A DNA stretch of 64,000 nucleotides from Neostapfia colusana (lineage: Eukaryota; Streptophyta; Magnoliopsida; Poales; Poaceae): assembly GCA_030760725.1 (NCBI GenBank), contig JASWHV010000009.1, positions 88,276,780 to 88,340,779 on the forward strand. Reading direction: 5' to 3'. Of the stretch, positions 11,901-22,964 are shown piece by piece. The notes beneath the pieces were generated by a model. It had not been told where the DNA came from. It worked only from the letters and a program-made list of their open reading frames with translations, and searched no databases. Positions within the stretch are counted from its first letter, which is position 1. Each line of letters starts with the position of its first letter. Position numbers and translations under genes: made by a program.

Positions 11901-13050
11901 GGGGACACACGGGTTCGGTTGAGTGATGTGAGATCACTTAGTAATGAAAATGAGACTAGGCAGGGGCTAGGGCGCAGCAAGAGAGAGTCTTGTGTGCGCA
12001 GCCCTGCCCGTGTCGATTGAGGACCGATCCGTGTGCGGCCCTGCTGAACAAGTATTGAACGTACCGAAGGCATATCGGATATATGGGCCCCGATAAACTG
12101 ATGTAGCCTAAACCTCCGGGCGTCGAGGCATAGCACACCGATTTATAGGTGTAGGTTGAGGGCAGCAAGGTGGAAATCTGCCAACGGGCATAGAGAGATG
12201 CTCCGTGTGGGGAACCTCCTGCTCGTTTCGGTGCGACCGGTTCGACGTTTGGGCTGTTGGGTGAAAGGTTGTCCCGTACGACATCGAGTGAGCGTGCTGT
12301 GCAGCTCCACGGGTGGGCGTACGTGACGTGCTCTTTGGGTCTTCCCTGCAGGTGTATATCGAGTCGATTCGCCGTCCCTCGCGGTGACGAGTACTGCTTG
12401 TTCACTGCGTCGTAACGTAGACTAATGGATGAAATATGTTGATTCAATGATGCTGATTGATATAATTGTATTGCTACATGTGTGCCACCAAACACTGCTT
12501 ACTAAATTTCAGATTTCATGAACTGTTAACTTGTTGCTAAAAGTTGAACTAAGGATGAACTTGTAGGCGTGTCGTTTTGCTGAAATGTACTATCCTATGT
12601 CCATTGTACACCTCATGTAGAGTTTCATGCTTAGGTGAGTCGGTTAAGCCTTGCTGAGCCTTTGTGCTCACGGTTGCTGCTTAAGTGTTTTTCAGGTGAG
12701 GAGCCACCCACGGACTCGGAGTACGAGTCCACCGGCGAGGGTTACCCTCCGTCGGGGACCACGGCTGAGTGGGAGCCGTACACGCCGCGCTGAGCTGAGA
12801 CGTGCAGCTAGTGTGGGTTGCCCTAGGGCTGGGCAACCGACTTTTGCTAAATAGGCGGGCGTGAGTTGTATAGTGTAGTCTTCCGCTGTGTAATAGAACA
12901 ATAATTGTAACTGAAGTTTGTACTTGTTTGTACAGTTTCAGCTGTTTTTCCCATGTAATATATTGTGTTCTTATGACGTGTGCTGTCGGGTGTCGCATCG
13001 CGCGGCACCACCCTCTGCGATCCTGGATGAGCGGATCCCGGTCCGCCACA
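8983..13050 (+). repeat. 3' LTR of element A, complete, 4068 bp
   Basis: It starts TGTAAAAGCC directly after the polypurine tract and ends GTCCGCCACA. Its last 2846 bases match window positions 1-2847. At 4.07 kb it is long for a plant LTR, though such lengths are known in Tekay/Del-type chromoviruses. Related but diverged LTRs occur at 23599-29433, 47603-48293, 48294-48563, 48564-56431, 49665-53833 and 62874-64000. Confidence 0.95.
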
Positions 13051-13051
13051 T

Positions 13052-13903
13052 CATGGTTCAAAGTATAGTGTCACTTATGCTGAATTTGCTAGGATTCTTC
13101 ACCTCCAACACACTTTGGATCATGAACTGGTCATCCATAATCTGAAACCCCTGGAGAAGGAAGAGCTTGAGTTTCTCTATGACACAAGGATGCCATATGT
13201 TCCTCCCACCATCAAATATCTGAAGCCCTTCTTTGTGGTCCTCAATAGAGTCTTGAGAAAGACTATAGCTCCGAAGGATGGAGATGTGGGAACTATACAA
13301 GGGACCTTGAGGACTCTCATGAAGGTCATTAGTGGAAGGAGACCATTCAATGTTTTTGAGTATATCTACAACGACATCGTGAACATCTCAATCACCCCCA
13401 ATAGGTCCTGTGGATATGCACTGTATATCATGTACATGATTGAGAAAGTGACGGGACTCGAGTTCGTCAAGGATGTCAAGCATGCAGGGTTGAAGCCGCA
13501 AAAACCCACCGAGTACACTCTCCCCCCGGCTCCAACTGCCCCGTCCTCTCCACCAGTGGAGAGGAGATCAAAGCAAGCTCATGATGTCACTAGATCTGCA
13601 GCTGCTCCTCCTGGGTCTCCACCTGCCCAAGAATGATCCAGTGGCATCCTCAAGGTGCTCTCCTCCATCTTTGCCTCCTGCCGCAAGATCGAAGACAGGC
13701 AGCGCAAGGAAAAGCTTGCAAGGAAGAAACATCAACAGTATGTCAATGCCAATATCAAGTCTATCTGTGCAAAGCTTGAGATTGAGCCCGTTGGGTCACC
13801 GCCCGCCTCCGAGGACTCAGAGGAAGATCCTGCTCCCGTGGATGCCGAAGTTGGTGAAGATGAAGATCAGACTGAGACTGAAGGAGGAGGCAGCGATGAG
13901 TGA
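13052..13903 (+). pseudogene. Extra ORF downstream of pol in copia element H (env-position ORF), broken
   Basis: The frame is open from the junction with element A, so the start is missing. It runs to a TGA at 13634-13636 and then continues in the same frame to the stop ending at 13903, about 283 codons in all. The first part contains TYAEFARILHLQHTLDHEL and PNRSCGYALYIMYMIEKVT, which resemble ORFs found next to copia elements in grasses. The middle is proline-rich and the end very acidic. Position between pol and the 3' LTR matches the so-called env-like ORF of SIRE-type elements. I see no signal peptide or clear membrane segment, so an envelope role is not supported by the sequence. Function unknown. 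Confidence 0.7.
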
Positions 13904-14285
13904 TTCCCCTCAATTTTTCCCTTTTTGGTGCCTTGATGCCAAAGGGGGAGAGATTGAGATTAGATTTGGACTCGAACTATCTAGTATTAGTTATTAAGCT
14001 CTTTTGTGATCAAGGACATGTACCTATTTTAAAATCTTGTAATGCACTATTTCTTTTCTTATGTGTGATGCACTATGCTCTAATGCCTACTTATATGTTC
14101 ACTATTGTTTGTCTTTAATTTATCACATTTTGTTTATCACACACCTGTTAGGTACCCCACCATAAGGTGTGTGCATATGTGAGAAGCTTTTTGTGAATTC
14201 TTTATTATTCTCATATGTGCACACCTTATGAAAATCAACTTTTTATTCTCAATTGTGATATCTCAAATAGCTGTCATCAATCACC
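13904..14285 (+). other. 3' untranslated region of element H with an upstream purine tract
   Basis: AT-rich spacer between the ORF stop and the functional polypurine tract. AAAGGGGGAGAG at 13941-13952 is a near copy of the tract next to the LTR. I see no gene here. Confidence 0.6.
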
Positions 14286-14299
14286 AAAAAGGGGGAGAT
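14286..14299 (+). other. Polypurine tract of element H
   Basis: AAAAAGGGGGAGAT immediately precedes the LTR start TGTAAGTGC. Confidence 0.8.
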
Positions 14300-14587
14300 T
14301 GTAAGTGCATCTAGGATATCCCTTGCGGGTTTTGGCTAACTGATGACGAACATATGAGATCCTAATGAAACTATTGAGATGATTGCAGCATAAACAAAGT
14401 GAAACAGCTCGGTGCACAAAAAAAGGTGAAAAATGAAGTGGTGTCCAAAAGAAGAATACCTTGATGGAAATTTAGAAGAATTAATTAGAATTTAAGTGTA
14501 TAGGGTGTGTATGAAAGACACACTCCAAGAGCTCACGACTTTGCGCATGGGAAAGGGTTTTAAAATTATCCAAACTCTTCAAAGTGC

Positions 14588-14868
14588 ACCGGACTAGTCC
14601 GATCTTGGACCGGACTAGTCCGCCAAACTCTCTGTTCCCTAAACGGACTAGTCCGTGTGCAAACCGGACTAGTCCGCAAGACTTTCTGGAACCTCCTATC
14701 TCTGGAGGCCGGACTAGTCCGATCATGGACCGGACTAGTCCGCCAAACTCTCTGTTCCCAAAACGGACTAGTCCTTGTGCACACCAGACTAGTCCGCCAG
14801 ACTTTCTGGATATCATGATTCACTGTGACCGGACAAGTCCGGACCAGCACCAGACTAGTCCGGTATTA
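14588..14868 (+). repeat. Array of the palindrome CGGACTAGTCCG in the copia LTR
   Basis: About ten copies, perfect or with one or two changes, of the 12-bp perfect palindrome CGGACTAGTCCG occur at irregular spacing. Two larger blocks of roughly 120 bp, each with four palindromes and the spacer CAAACTCTCTGTTCC, lie in tandem. The array ends about 35 bp upstream of the TATA box, so it occupies the U3 promoter region. Confidence 0.9.
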
Positions 14869-14900
14869 GGTTTAACAGCGGTAACTTTTTTTGGAAACCC

Positions 14901-14908
14901 TATAAAAA
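14901..14908 (+). promoter_or_regulatory. TATA box of the copia LTR
   Basis: TATAAAAA lies directly downstream of the palindrome array, as expected for the U3/R border of an LTR promoter. Confidence 0.65.
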
Positions 14909-15660
14909 GAGGTCCTTCGTTTTTTTCTCAGAAAACACACGACTAATACTGCAGCAAACACAAACCCTAGCGCCGCCACCTTGTCCCAAGAGCCCAAAAC
15001 ACATCTCCCCACACATCTAAAGTGCAAAAAGATGGAAATCAATTGAACACTTGGATTCGGGATTGGGAGATCGTCGTTCTTTCGTAGTGAGCTCTTGGGG
15101 TTTGATCTTTCTACACTCATATTCTGCATTGTACTATTTTTGAGTGTATTTGATCACGTTCTTATTGTAATTCTCGTGGGAGCCCTCAACTTGTGAGGTA
15201 GCCCCACAAACTCGGTGATTGCCCGTGATAGTGGAGTCAAGTCGGCCTTTGTGGTGACTTGAAGAGGGAAAGGATTGGGAACCCGGCTCTATGTGAGCTT
15301 CCTCAACGAGGACGTAGATCTCTTGGTGAGATCGAACCTCGGTAAAAATTCGTGTCTTTTGTCTCTCATTTACTTTACATTTTGATACATTAGATCACTA
15401 GTTTTCTAATCATCATTTGAGTTTCTTATAAGTTTGCACGTGCATTCATACAATAAACTTAATTTATAAAAACTGTTGTTCTCATTCCGCTGCTGAAAGA
15501 TTCAATTTCTGAAACACACTTAATTAACTCACATAATTCAGCACACCGGACTAGTCCGCCCACACAACCGGACTAGTCCGGTCAATCAAGTTTCCGATAA
15601 CTCTATTAAGTGTGCAGGAATCTTTTAAAGGCCTATTCACCCCCCTCTAGGCCACATTCA

Positions 15661-15946
15661 AGAATAGAAAATAGAAGTTTAGATTGATCCCCCAACTATA
15701 TGCATCAAGGTGTATGAACTAAATATCTTCCTTTATTAATATCATCCTATATGAGGATGTGAACACATGCCGAAGCATCTCACATCTCTCCACTATGTGT
15801 GGATGTGGACATTTGCCGAAGCGTCCCACAACTCACACCAGCACACAAACACAACCAATCATCACAAAAGTTCAACACACCACTCCTATTCACGCTACTA
15901 CGATTTAAACGTTCCTATTACAGCTTATTCAATGGGAGTCCTAAAC
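15661..15946 (-). other. Spacer downstream of the element G accessory ORF
   Basis: Non-coding on the minus strand, between the ORF stop and the point where the copia element H inserted. It shows short similarity to the 37547-37864 spacer of element C. I see no gene in it. Confidence 0.5.
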
Positions 15947-16430
15947 TTAATCATGTGAACTAGTGCTGTTCCCGCCGTGTGACGGGGGTGGTCCAATCAT
16001 GGGCGCACGCCATGGTGAGTCAGCAGTCCATGTAGAGTTAGAAGGCGCTGGTGCTCCATTCGCTCCCACGTTGGCGCGATTCTCCTCTTGTTTCTCCAGC
16101 ATATACAACTTCTTGCGGAGGTAACGGATCTCTTCTTGTGCGCTTGTGTAGCGGTTTCCTAACTCCACGAGCAACCTTTGTGACTTGTCAGCAGCTTGTT
16201 GGTTGGAAAGGGCTGTTACATGGGGTCCGACAATCTCCCTTGTGCCACTCTTCCGACATGGGTGCAGCTCAAAAGTGGTGCCCTCAAGCTGCTTGTGACA
16301 CCCTCATTTTCGGGTTCTGCATATACTCATATTTTAAAATAAGTAGAAACATAGAAAATATTAAAAAGATAGCCAAAAAGAGCAAATTCCAGTTCACCGA
16401 GAAGCGCCGAAGACAATTCCCACGGCTCGC

Positions 16431-17225
16431 TCGCCACGTGGCCCCTTCGGAGCTCATCCCCACAAAAGGGGGGGAGGTCCGCCGCTAACTGGCTACGTGG
16501 CAGGCTCGGGGCTCATCCCCACAAAGGGGGAGAGGTCCGACCCTGTAGGACACGTGTTGCCCAGGAGCTAGCCTCTACGGAAGGGGCGAGGCCAGTCCCG
16601 CAGGACACGTGTCGTCACCAGAGCTAGTCACCATGGAAAAGAGAGAACCAGCCGCGCGGGATACGTGTCGCTCTCAGAGCTCATCTCCGAGAGGTCCGAC
16701 CCCGCTATACACGTGTCGCCCTCGGAGCTCACCTCCGAGAGGTCTGGTCCTACTGGACACGTGTCACCTCCGGAGCTTGCCTCCGAGAGGTCCGACGCTA
16801 ATGGATACGTGTCGACCTCGGAGCTCGTCTCTGAGGAGAAAGGAAGTCTGGCGCTGTTAGGACACGTGGCACTATTAGAGCTCACCTCCGAAGAGAGGGG
16901 AGGTCCAGCTCTGACACATGGCACATCCGGAGCCACCTCCGAAGAGAGGGGAGGTCCGGAACTGGCACGTGGCGTTCACGGAGCTCGCCTCTGTTGAGAG
17001 GAGAGGTCCCGACCCACCAGACACGTGGCGTACGTGGAGCTCGCCTCTTGGGAGAGGGAGGTCTTGCCCGCCAAGACGCGTGGTGCATGCGGAGCTCACC
17101 TCTGAGGAAGAGGGAGGTCTCGCCCGCCTGACACGCGGCACAACTGGAGCTTGTCTCTGCGGAAAAGGGAGCCTAGGTTCCCCCAAGACATGTGGAGCCT
17201 CCGGAGCTCATCACGCGGAGGTGAT
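16431..17225 (+). repeat. G-box minisatellite in solo LTR B1, about 15 units of 48-62 bp
   Basis: Degenerate tandem units each begin near ACACGTG or a one-base variant (CACGTGGC, TACGTGTC, CACATGGC), followed by GGAGCTC or a close relative and a CTCCGAGAGGTCCGA-like block. CACGTG is the plant G-box/ABRE core. The array ends about 185 bp before a TATA box, so it forms the U3 enhancer region of this LTR. B2 keeps only about three units. Confidence 0.85.
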
Positions 17226-17408
17226 GAGATTTGAAGCGGTTTTTCTTCTGTACGCGTGGGAGTCCCCGGTACTGAGGAAACCGACACAAACTCTTCTATG
17301 TTGAATACCGCACCAAATCAATTGAAGATAAGTTGTTAAGATCCAAACAACAATTTGAATAGGACTCCTATTCGAATTCCGATCAGATTAGGACTCTTCT
17401 CTCCCCGA

Positions 17409-17417
17409 TTATAAATA
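17409..17417 (+). promoter_or_regulatory. TATA box of solo LTR B1
   Basis: TTATAAATAG lies downstream of the G-box array. The same motif is found at the equivalent place in the LTR of element G on the minus strand (22746-22754), supporting it as the core promoter. Confidence 0.65.
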
Positions 17418-20283
17418 GAACCAAAAACCTTTGGCTGCAACCACGAACTTCTTTTCCACCTCCTGAGCCGACAACTTAGAGCTCTAGCCCCAGCTCGCTG
17501 GTTAAACCCCTTCACCGAAGTACAACCGCCGGAGGAACCGCCGACGAGCCTAGATCTCAATTGACATTGCCGGAGGAGAGCCGACGATCTGTTCTTGCTA
17601 GGAGGAAGGACCCGAAGGAAGTAAGGTAGGTTTCCAATACCACCTTACGACATCATCGCGTTTCCTTTGCATCTGTTCTTCGATCCTTTCGAACAGAAGC
17701 TTTTTCATGGACAGATCACGAGTTGATCGGTCTGATCTAGATCTTGAGTCAAGATCATCACCACGTCCACATTTGATCCGAACACCACTGTTCATCATAA
17801 AACCCATGCAAGCCATGCAAGAGCACGTACAAACTAAACTGCATCATAGGATTAACATGCATATGCATCATTGCATTTTAAAGTAGAGTTTGTGCATGAT
17901 TATTGATTGCTATGAATCTTGTATGTGCGTGATCGCGTATAGAAGGACAATCTCAGGGAGCTACCTACGACGGACTACAACAGCAAGAATTTGAGCAACA
18001 GGAACCGCAAGAACAAGGCAAGTGCCCCTTTACCATATTGATCCCATATTTTGGAAAACTGTTTTGTTTGCTAAAAGGTGTGTGTGTGCTGAGTCAAATT
18101 GATGGGAAACCCTTTCATAGGAGTTTACTAGTTTTGTTAACCATCCTTGTCGCCGGGAAAGTTAATGAGTCGGGTATGGTTTTTGCTTTTATGCTTCGCT
18201 GAGTCCATGGGATATGGGAAGCGAGATAGATGTGTCTAGCTAACTGCACTCGTAAGAATGATGAGAAACTGATGTTGTTAATGAACATGAATCGGAGGGA
18301 GATCTAGGCAAGCCTAGGTTTGTGAATGAGGTAGAATGAGATGGTGGTTACTTGCCGTAGATCTAAGGACCGGTTCATGCGAGCAGATGCCAGGATAACA
18401 GTGCCACTACAAGGCCAAGTATGGGTGCGGCTTAGCTGAGTAATTAGGTAAGTTACTAGATTGTTATGGACCGTGGAAGGCGCGGGGAATGGGAGTCGAG
18501 TGAGGACTGCCCTGGGAACTGCATGGCACAAGAGGGGGCCCGTGGGTGGGAGAATTGGAGATTCTAGCCTGCTTGTGAAACCTTAGTGAGTCCATACATC
18601 TAGTAGCCACTTTGTAAAGGCTATTTTGTGATCTCTTGACCATACACCGACGGTTGTGTACTGGTATAATGGAGGTTCTGCAGTCACCGACGGGTGACGA
18701 AATCACAAACTTGTGGGTAAAGTGGTGCAAACTCTGCAGAGTCTAAAACTATAATGATAGCCGAGCTTACGGTAACGAGCGTCTGGACAACCCACATGAT
18801 TAGTTGGGATGTTTTTGGTTATTGGTTTTGTTTGGGTATGATTTGTTTTTTTTGGGACTGTTGAGTCCGGGTAATGAGATTGGTTGCATGACTGTTGAGT
18901 CATGGCAACGAGATTTGGGTCTCGGAATGAGACGGAATTGATTATGAGACGAATGGTAGCGAATACGAGATGGTATTCATGAGATGGTAGTGAATACGAG
19001 ATGATATTCATGAGCAAAGTTGATGTATGGTTGAGACATGGAAAGGGATGAATAATAATGGAGGTATGTTAATGTTTAAATATATGTTGGCATGACATTC
19101 ACTTAAATCTGAGTTGCTGTTTTTATCGTGTTTTGAGAAATAAACTTTGCTTTCCGCAATGAGCCTTTTTACACCTTCCTTGTTGTGAGCTACATATCAT
19201 ATTTTCCCGCACTTGCTGAGTACATCATGTACTCAAACTTGCATTATTACTTCATCATCAGCAACAGGAGATGATTACTATGAAGACCAAGTGGAGCATT
19301 AGGCGTGTAATCTGTCCTCAACCTTGCCTGTGGGAATGGAGTAGAGATGGAGCCGCTGCTGCTGCTTAGTTTGCTTCCGCACTAGATAGAAGACTTCCGC
19401 TGCTAGAATAAAGACTTCAGATGCTAGATTTAGACTTCCGGTGCTAAGATTGGACTTTCGCTGTTAAATTAAGACTTCCGCTGCTAGCATGAGTCCAAGA
19501 CTCATGAGACATTGTAATAAATCCTGTTATTCGTGGTTATATATATTCTGAAGTCAGTTTGTGGAACATATGTATATATGTGATGAACATCCTGGGCGCA
19601 CATATGCATCAGTTCTCGGTTCTGTGTTCTACAGAAACGAGGGTGTCACACTGCTCATGGAAGGCGTAGCACAGTCCGGTGAGTGCTTCCCATGCAGCAT
19701 CATCGATAGCTTCTGCCCTTGTAGCTCTCCATGTGGGTGTGAAGTGCCGAGTGACAACCCTACCGTTAGATAGGATGGTTACATCAGCCTTCCACTCTTC
19801 ATGTCCGCGACGAGGGACTTTCTTGAGGAGATACTCCGGGTATAAGCTGCACAAAATCCATAAATTCTTTGAGCTCCCTGGATGTGTGTCCTCCTTCCAT
19901 TCCATCGGACCGAAATTCTTGATCTGAATGATTGGCCCATTCATCACCTTCATTATTGGTCTCAGCAAGGGGTGGCTCCTCCTCGGGTTCATATTCTCCC
20001 GTCATAGCTTCATGAGGCTACACGGGGTGTAAGCCGCGTGAAACTCCTCCTGAGGTGCGTACCAATGCCGTTCTTGTGGATCATCTTCCATGTCATCTTC
20101 GAAAGGTTCCACCTATTCCAGGTCCTCTTCCTCATGCATATAACTATTGACTTCATCTTCATCATGAGGTTCCGTCTTCACCTCCTCCCAATATGGTCCA
20201 TCGGACACCTCAATGGGGTTAAGTGCACTCCCACGTGGTGGTGAACGAGTACTTATGTGTGTCGTGCTCCTGATCACTGGCAT

Positions 20284-20523
20284 CTATAAATAGGACATGA
20301 AAAACTTTAGAGAAGGAAGAAATACTTCAAAACTATGAAGCAAGAAAGCAAAATTGTTGTTGTCCAAAAGAAGAGAAAAGAGGGGCTGAAAATAGCACTT
20401 TGCGGTGGCTGACTTGACAAGAAAAGTGCAGCAGCAAGCAATTTTCGAAAATAGCAGTTTAGAGGGGTGTTCCTATTTGTTTTAGAGTGTCTTCTACCTA
20501 GTCTTGCATCCTACGATCAACGT
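20284..20523 (-). other. Leader of element G
   Basis: About 240 bp between the primer-binding site and the ATG of the accessory ORF on the minus strand. Nothing coding is visible. Confidence 0.55.
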
Positions 20524-20536
20524 GGCTCTGATACCA
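20524..20536 (-). other. Primer-binding site of element G
   Basis: Plus-strand GGCTCTGATACCA, that is TGGTATCAGAGCC on the minus strand, three bases from the end of the LTR. It fixes the orientation of element G and shows that 20540-23284 is its 5' LTR. Confidence 0.9.
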
Positions 20537-22745
20537 ATCTGTGACACCCGGTTCCGAAAACAGAACCAAGTTAATGCATATGTGTGCCCAGGATGTTTAT
20601 CACACATACACATGTAATTCACAAACTGAATTCAGAATATAACCACTAATAAATAGTGTTTAAGTATTTTATTACATCGACTAATTATCTTACTCGCGAA
20701 TCTCTAACTTATTCTTGCAGCGGAAGTCTCTAAACGACAGCGAAAATAACTAAATAGCAGCAGGCTCCATCTTCAACTCCATAGGCATGTTGACGGTAGT
20801 TCGCATGCCTAGTACTCCACATGGTCTTTGAAGTACTCTTCTCCTATTGCTGATGTTTATATGATAATGCAAGGGTGAGTACATGTCGTACTCAGCAAGT
20901 GCAGGAAAAGTATGACATGTAGCTTACAAGAAGATATGGAATAAAAAGGCTCATTGCAGCAAGCAAATTTTATTTCACAATCATGATAAAAACATCAACT
21001 ATTTCTAAGTGATATTTATCCCAATATAACCAAATAAAACAGCAACATTCCTCCATCATGATTCACCATTTATCAAGTCTCAACCAACCATAAATCTTTC
21101 TCAAGTTCATCTCATGCTCATAAATATTCATAACCGTCTCATATTCATATAACCAAACCAAACTCATTTTCATGACTCAAAACAGTCCCAAAACCAACCC
21201 CAATGACCATAACATAACCATACCGAACATCCATCCCAAGTTTTCCCTCTAATCATGTGAGTTGGCCAGGTGCTTGTGACCGGAAGCACGGCAATCATGA
21301 TAGTTTTACTCTCTGTAGAGGTGGAACCACTTTACCCACAAGTTCGTGATTTCGTCACCCGTCAGCAACCGCAGAACCTCCATTATAACAGTACACAACC
21401 ATCGATGTATGGTCAAGAGATTACAAAATAGCCTTTACAAAGGGGCTACTAGATGTATGGACTCACTGAGGTTTCACCGGCAGGCTCGAATCACCATTGT
21501 CCCACCCACAGGCCCCCTCTTGAGCCATGCAGTTCCCCGGGCAGTCCCTCTCGACTCCTATTCCCTGCGCCATCCACGGTCCATAACAAGCTAGCAACAC
21601 ACCTAATTAGTCAGCTAAAGCCGCACCCATATTTGGCCTTGTGGTGGCACTGTTTTCCTGGCATGTGCTGGCATGAACCGGTCCTTAGATCTACGGCAAG
21701 TAAACCACCATCTCATTCAGCAACATCCACGAACCAAGCTTGCCTAGATATCCCCCGATTCCATGCTCATTAACATCATCAACTTCTCATCATCATTATT
21801 CATATGAGTGAAGTAGCTAACCATGTTTTAATTCAGCTTTCCGTATCCCGTGAATTAAGCGAAGCAAAAAGGAAAAACAACCATACCCGACTCATCAACT
21901 TTACCGGCGACAAGGATGGTTAATAAAACTAGTAAACTCCTATAAAAGGGTGTCCCATCAAGTTGACTCAAGCATACGAGTTTTCGCAAACAAAACAGTT
22001 TTAAAACATGGGATCAATATGGTCAAGGGGCACTTACCTTGCTCCCGTGGTTCTTGTTGTTCGAGCGTCTCGAAACCTTGGTGCTGTAGATCCTCGTATA
22101 TGCCTCTTGCGCTTGTTCTTCTACTCATGATCACACACATACAAAATTTACAGCAATCAATCATCATGCACAAACTTTACTCAAGATGCAATGGGGTAGA
22201 TGAATGCAAATCCTATGGTGCAGTTTTTTTAATCCAGTTTGTATGTGTTCTTGCATGTTTTAACGGGCTTTCATGGGGTTTTATGATGAACAAGGGTGCT
22301 GGGATCAAGTGCGGACGTGGTGATGATCTTGACTCAAGATCTAGATCAATTCCACCATCAAAAATCGATCAAAACACGACCTGTCTACACGTAAAAGTTT
22401 CTGTTCAAAGGGGGCGAAGAAAACGGATGTGTAGAAACAGCGGCGACATCGTAAGATGGGTAATGGAGACCTACGTCACTTCCTCCTTGGTGGCAGGGCC
22501 TTCCTTCTAGCAATGGCGTCAGCGGGAAGTTTTCTATGGAAGATTAGGATAGGACAGATCGTCGGCTCTTTTCTGGCGACGGCGAGGCGTGACGGGGCTC
22601 GACGGCGGGGCTTGTCGGAGGGGCTCACCGGCGACTGAACTCCGGCGAGGGGGGTCTAACTCGGCGAGTTCGGGGCTAGGGCCTCCAAGTCGCTGACTTG
22701 GGGGGTGGAAGGGGAGGGGGGGCTGCGGCCAGGGGGGTTTGGGTT

Positions 22746-22754
22746 CTATTTATA
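22746..22754 (-). promoter_or_regulatory. TATA box of the element G LTR
   Basis: TATAAATAG on the minus strand, in the same context (followed by GAACC) as the TATA box of solo LTR B1. Confidence 0.6.
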
Positions 22755-22964
22755 AGGCGGGGAGGCGGGAGAATCCTACTCCAATTGGAGCAAAATCCTA
22801 ACAAACTTTTCCCCAATTAATTTGGTGCGGCAGCAATGTGGGGAAAATTCCTCAAATGTGGGGAAAATTCCCCTTTTTTGGAAATTGGGGAATTTGGAGG
22901 ATTTGGGGAAAATTTGGGGAAATTGAAAATAGCTCATTTCAGCTATATTTTTCCCATTCCTCAC

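Larger units (their letters stand above)
1..13050 (+). mobile_element. Element A: young Tekay/Del-like chromovirus (Ty3/gypsy), left end cut by window
   Basis: The order is LTR, primer-binding site, leader, one Gag-Pol frame, polypurine tract, LTR. The 3' LTR is complete and the 5' LTR lacks about its first 1.2 kb because the window starts inside it, so the full element would be about 14.3 kb. The two LTR copies differ by about a dozen substitutions and one 1-bp indel over 2.85 kb by eye, around 0.4 %, indicating a recent insertion. It interrupts a copia element whose ORF resumes at 13052. The left target-site duplication lies outside the window; the right copy would be TCATG at 13051-13055. 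The lineage is inferred from the chromodomain-like tail and very long LTRs. Confidence 0.95.
13051..15660 (+). mobile_element. Element H: 3' part of a SIRE/Maximus-like copia retrotransposon
   Basis: What remains is the last ORF, two polypurine tracts and the 3' LTR. Its 5' part lies left of element A, outside the window, because A inserted into the ORF. To the right it abuts the internal region of the minus-strand element G, so H inserted into G. The class is inferred from an additional ORF between pol and LTR and from the LTR end CTATTCACCCCCCTCTAGG, typical of grass copia elements of this type. Confidence 0.8.
14300..15660 (+). repeat. 3' LTR of copia element H
   Basis: It starts TGTAAGTGCATCTAGG after the purine tract and ends near CTCTAGGCCACATTCA; the exact end could be 15656 or 15660. 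It contains a palindrome array at 14588-14868, two more copies at 15545-15580, and a TATA box at 14901. If the end is 15660 the LTR is 1361 bp. Confidence 0.8.
16294..19650 (+). mobile_element. Solo LTR B1 (3357 bp) with perfect target-site duplication
   Basis: It starts TGTGACACCC and ends GGGTGTCACA, with CTGCT on both sides (16289-16293 and 19651-19655). There is no internal region, so it is a solo LTR left after LTR-LTR recombination of a full element. It lies in the accessory ORF of element G, opposite in orientation to G. Its family is the same as G's own LTR and solo LTR B2. Confidence 0.95.
15947..20283 (-). pseudogene. Accessory ORF (before gag) of element G, split by a solo LTR
   Basis: The minus-strand ATG is at 20281-20283 and the stop TAA at 15947-15949. 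The N-terminal third is acidic (HDEDEVNSYMHEEEDLE). A middle part contains HEEWKADVTILSNGRVV and WRATRAEAIDDAAWEALTG. The C-terminal third is a likely coiled coil (EEIRYLRKKLYMLEKQEE) followed by STWTADSPWRAP. The last part parallels ORF1 of element C (VRDTLKETEALLRA then DTWTPDSPDRRA). Damage: an in-frame TAG near 20117, a 1-bp loss near 20030, a likely shift near 19840, and solo LTR B1 at 16294-19650. If B1 and one copy of its 5-bp duplication are ignored, the frame reads through the site. Function unknown; an accessory structural or chromatin-related role is only a guess. Confidence 0.65.

Noticed and set aside
14588..14868. CRISPR-like repeat array
   Set aside because: Spacing is irregular, the spacers are themselves duplicated, and the array lies in a plant LTR promoter.
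14481..14946. Open frames on both strands with repeated RTSP or LVR motifs
   Set aside because: They follow from the CGGACTAGTCCG palindrome repeats in the copia LTR, which keep several frames open at once; no start context or conserved domain supports a protein.
16609..17304. Overlapping open frames of 60-130 codons on both strands, rich in Ser, Pro and Arg
   Set aside because: By-products of the G-box minisatellite, whose GC-rich units lack stops in several frames.
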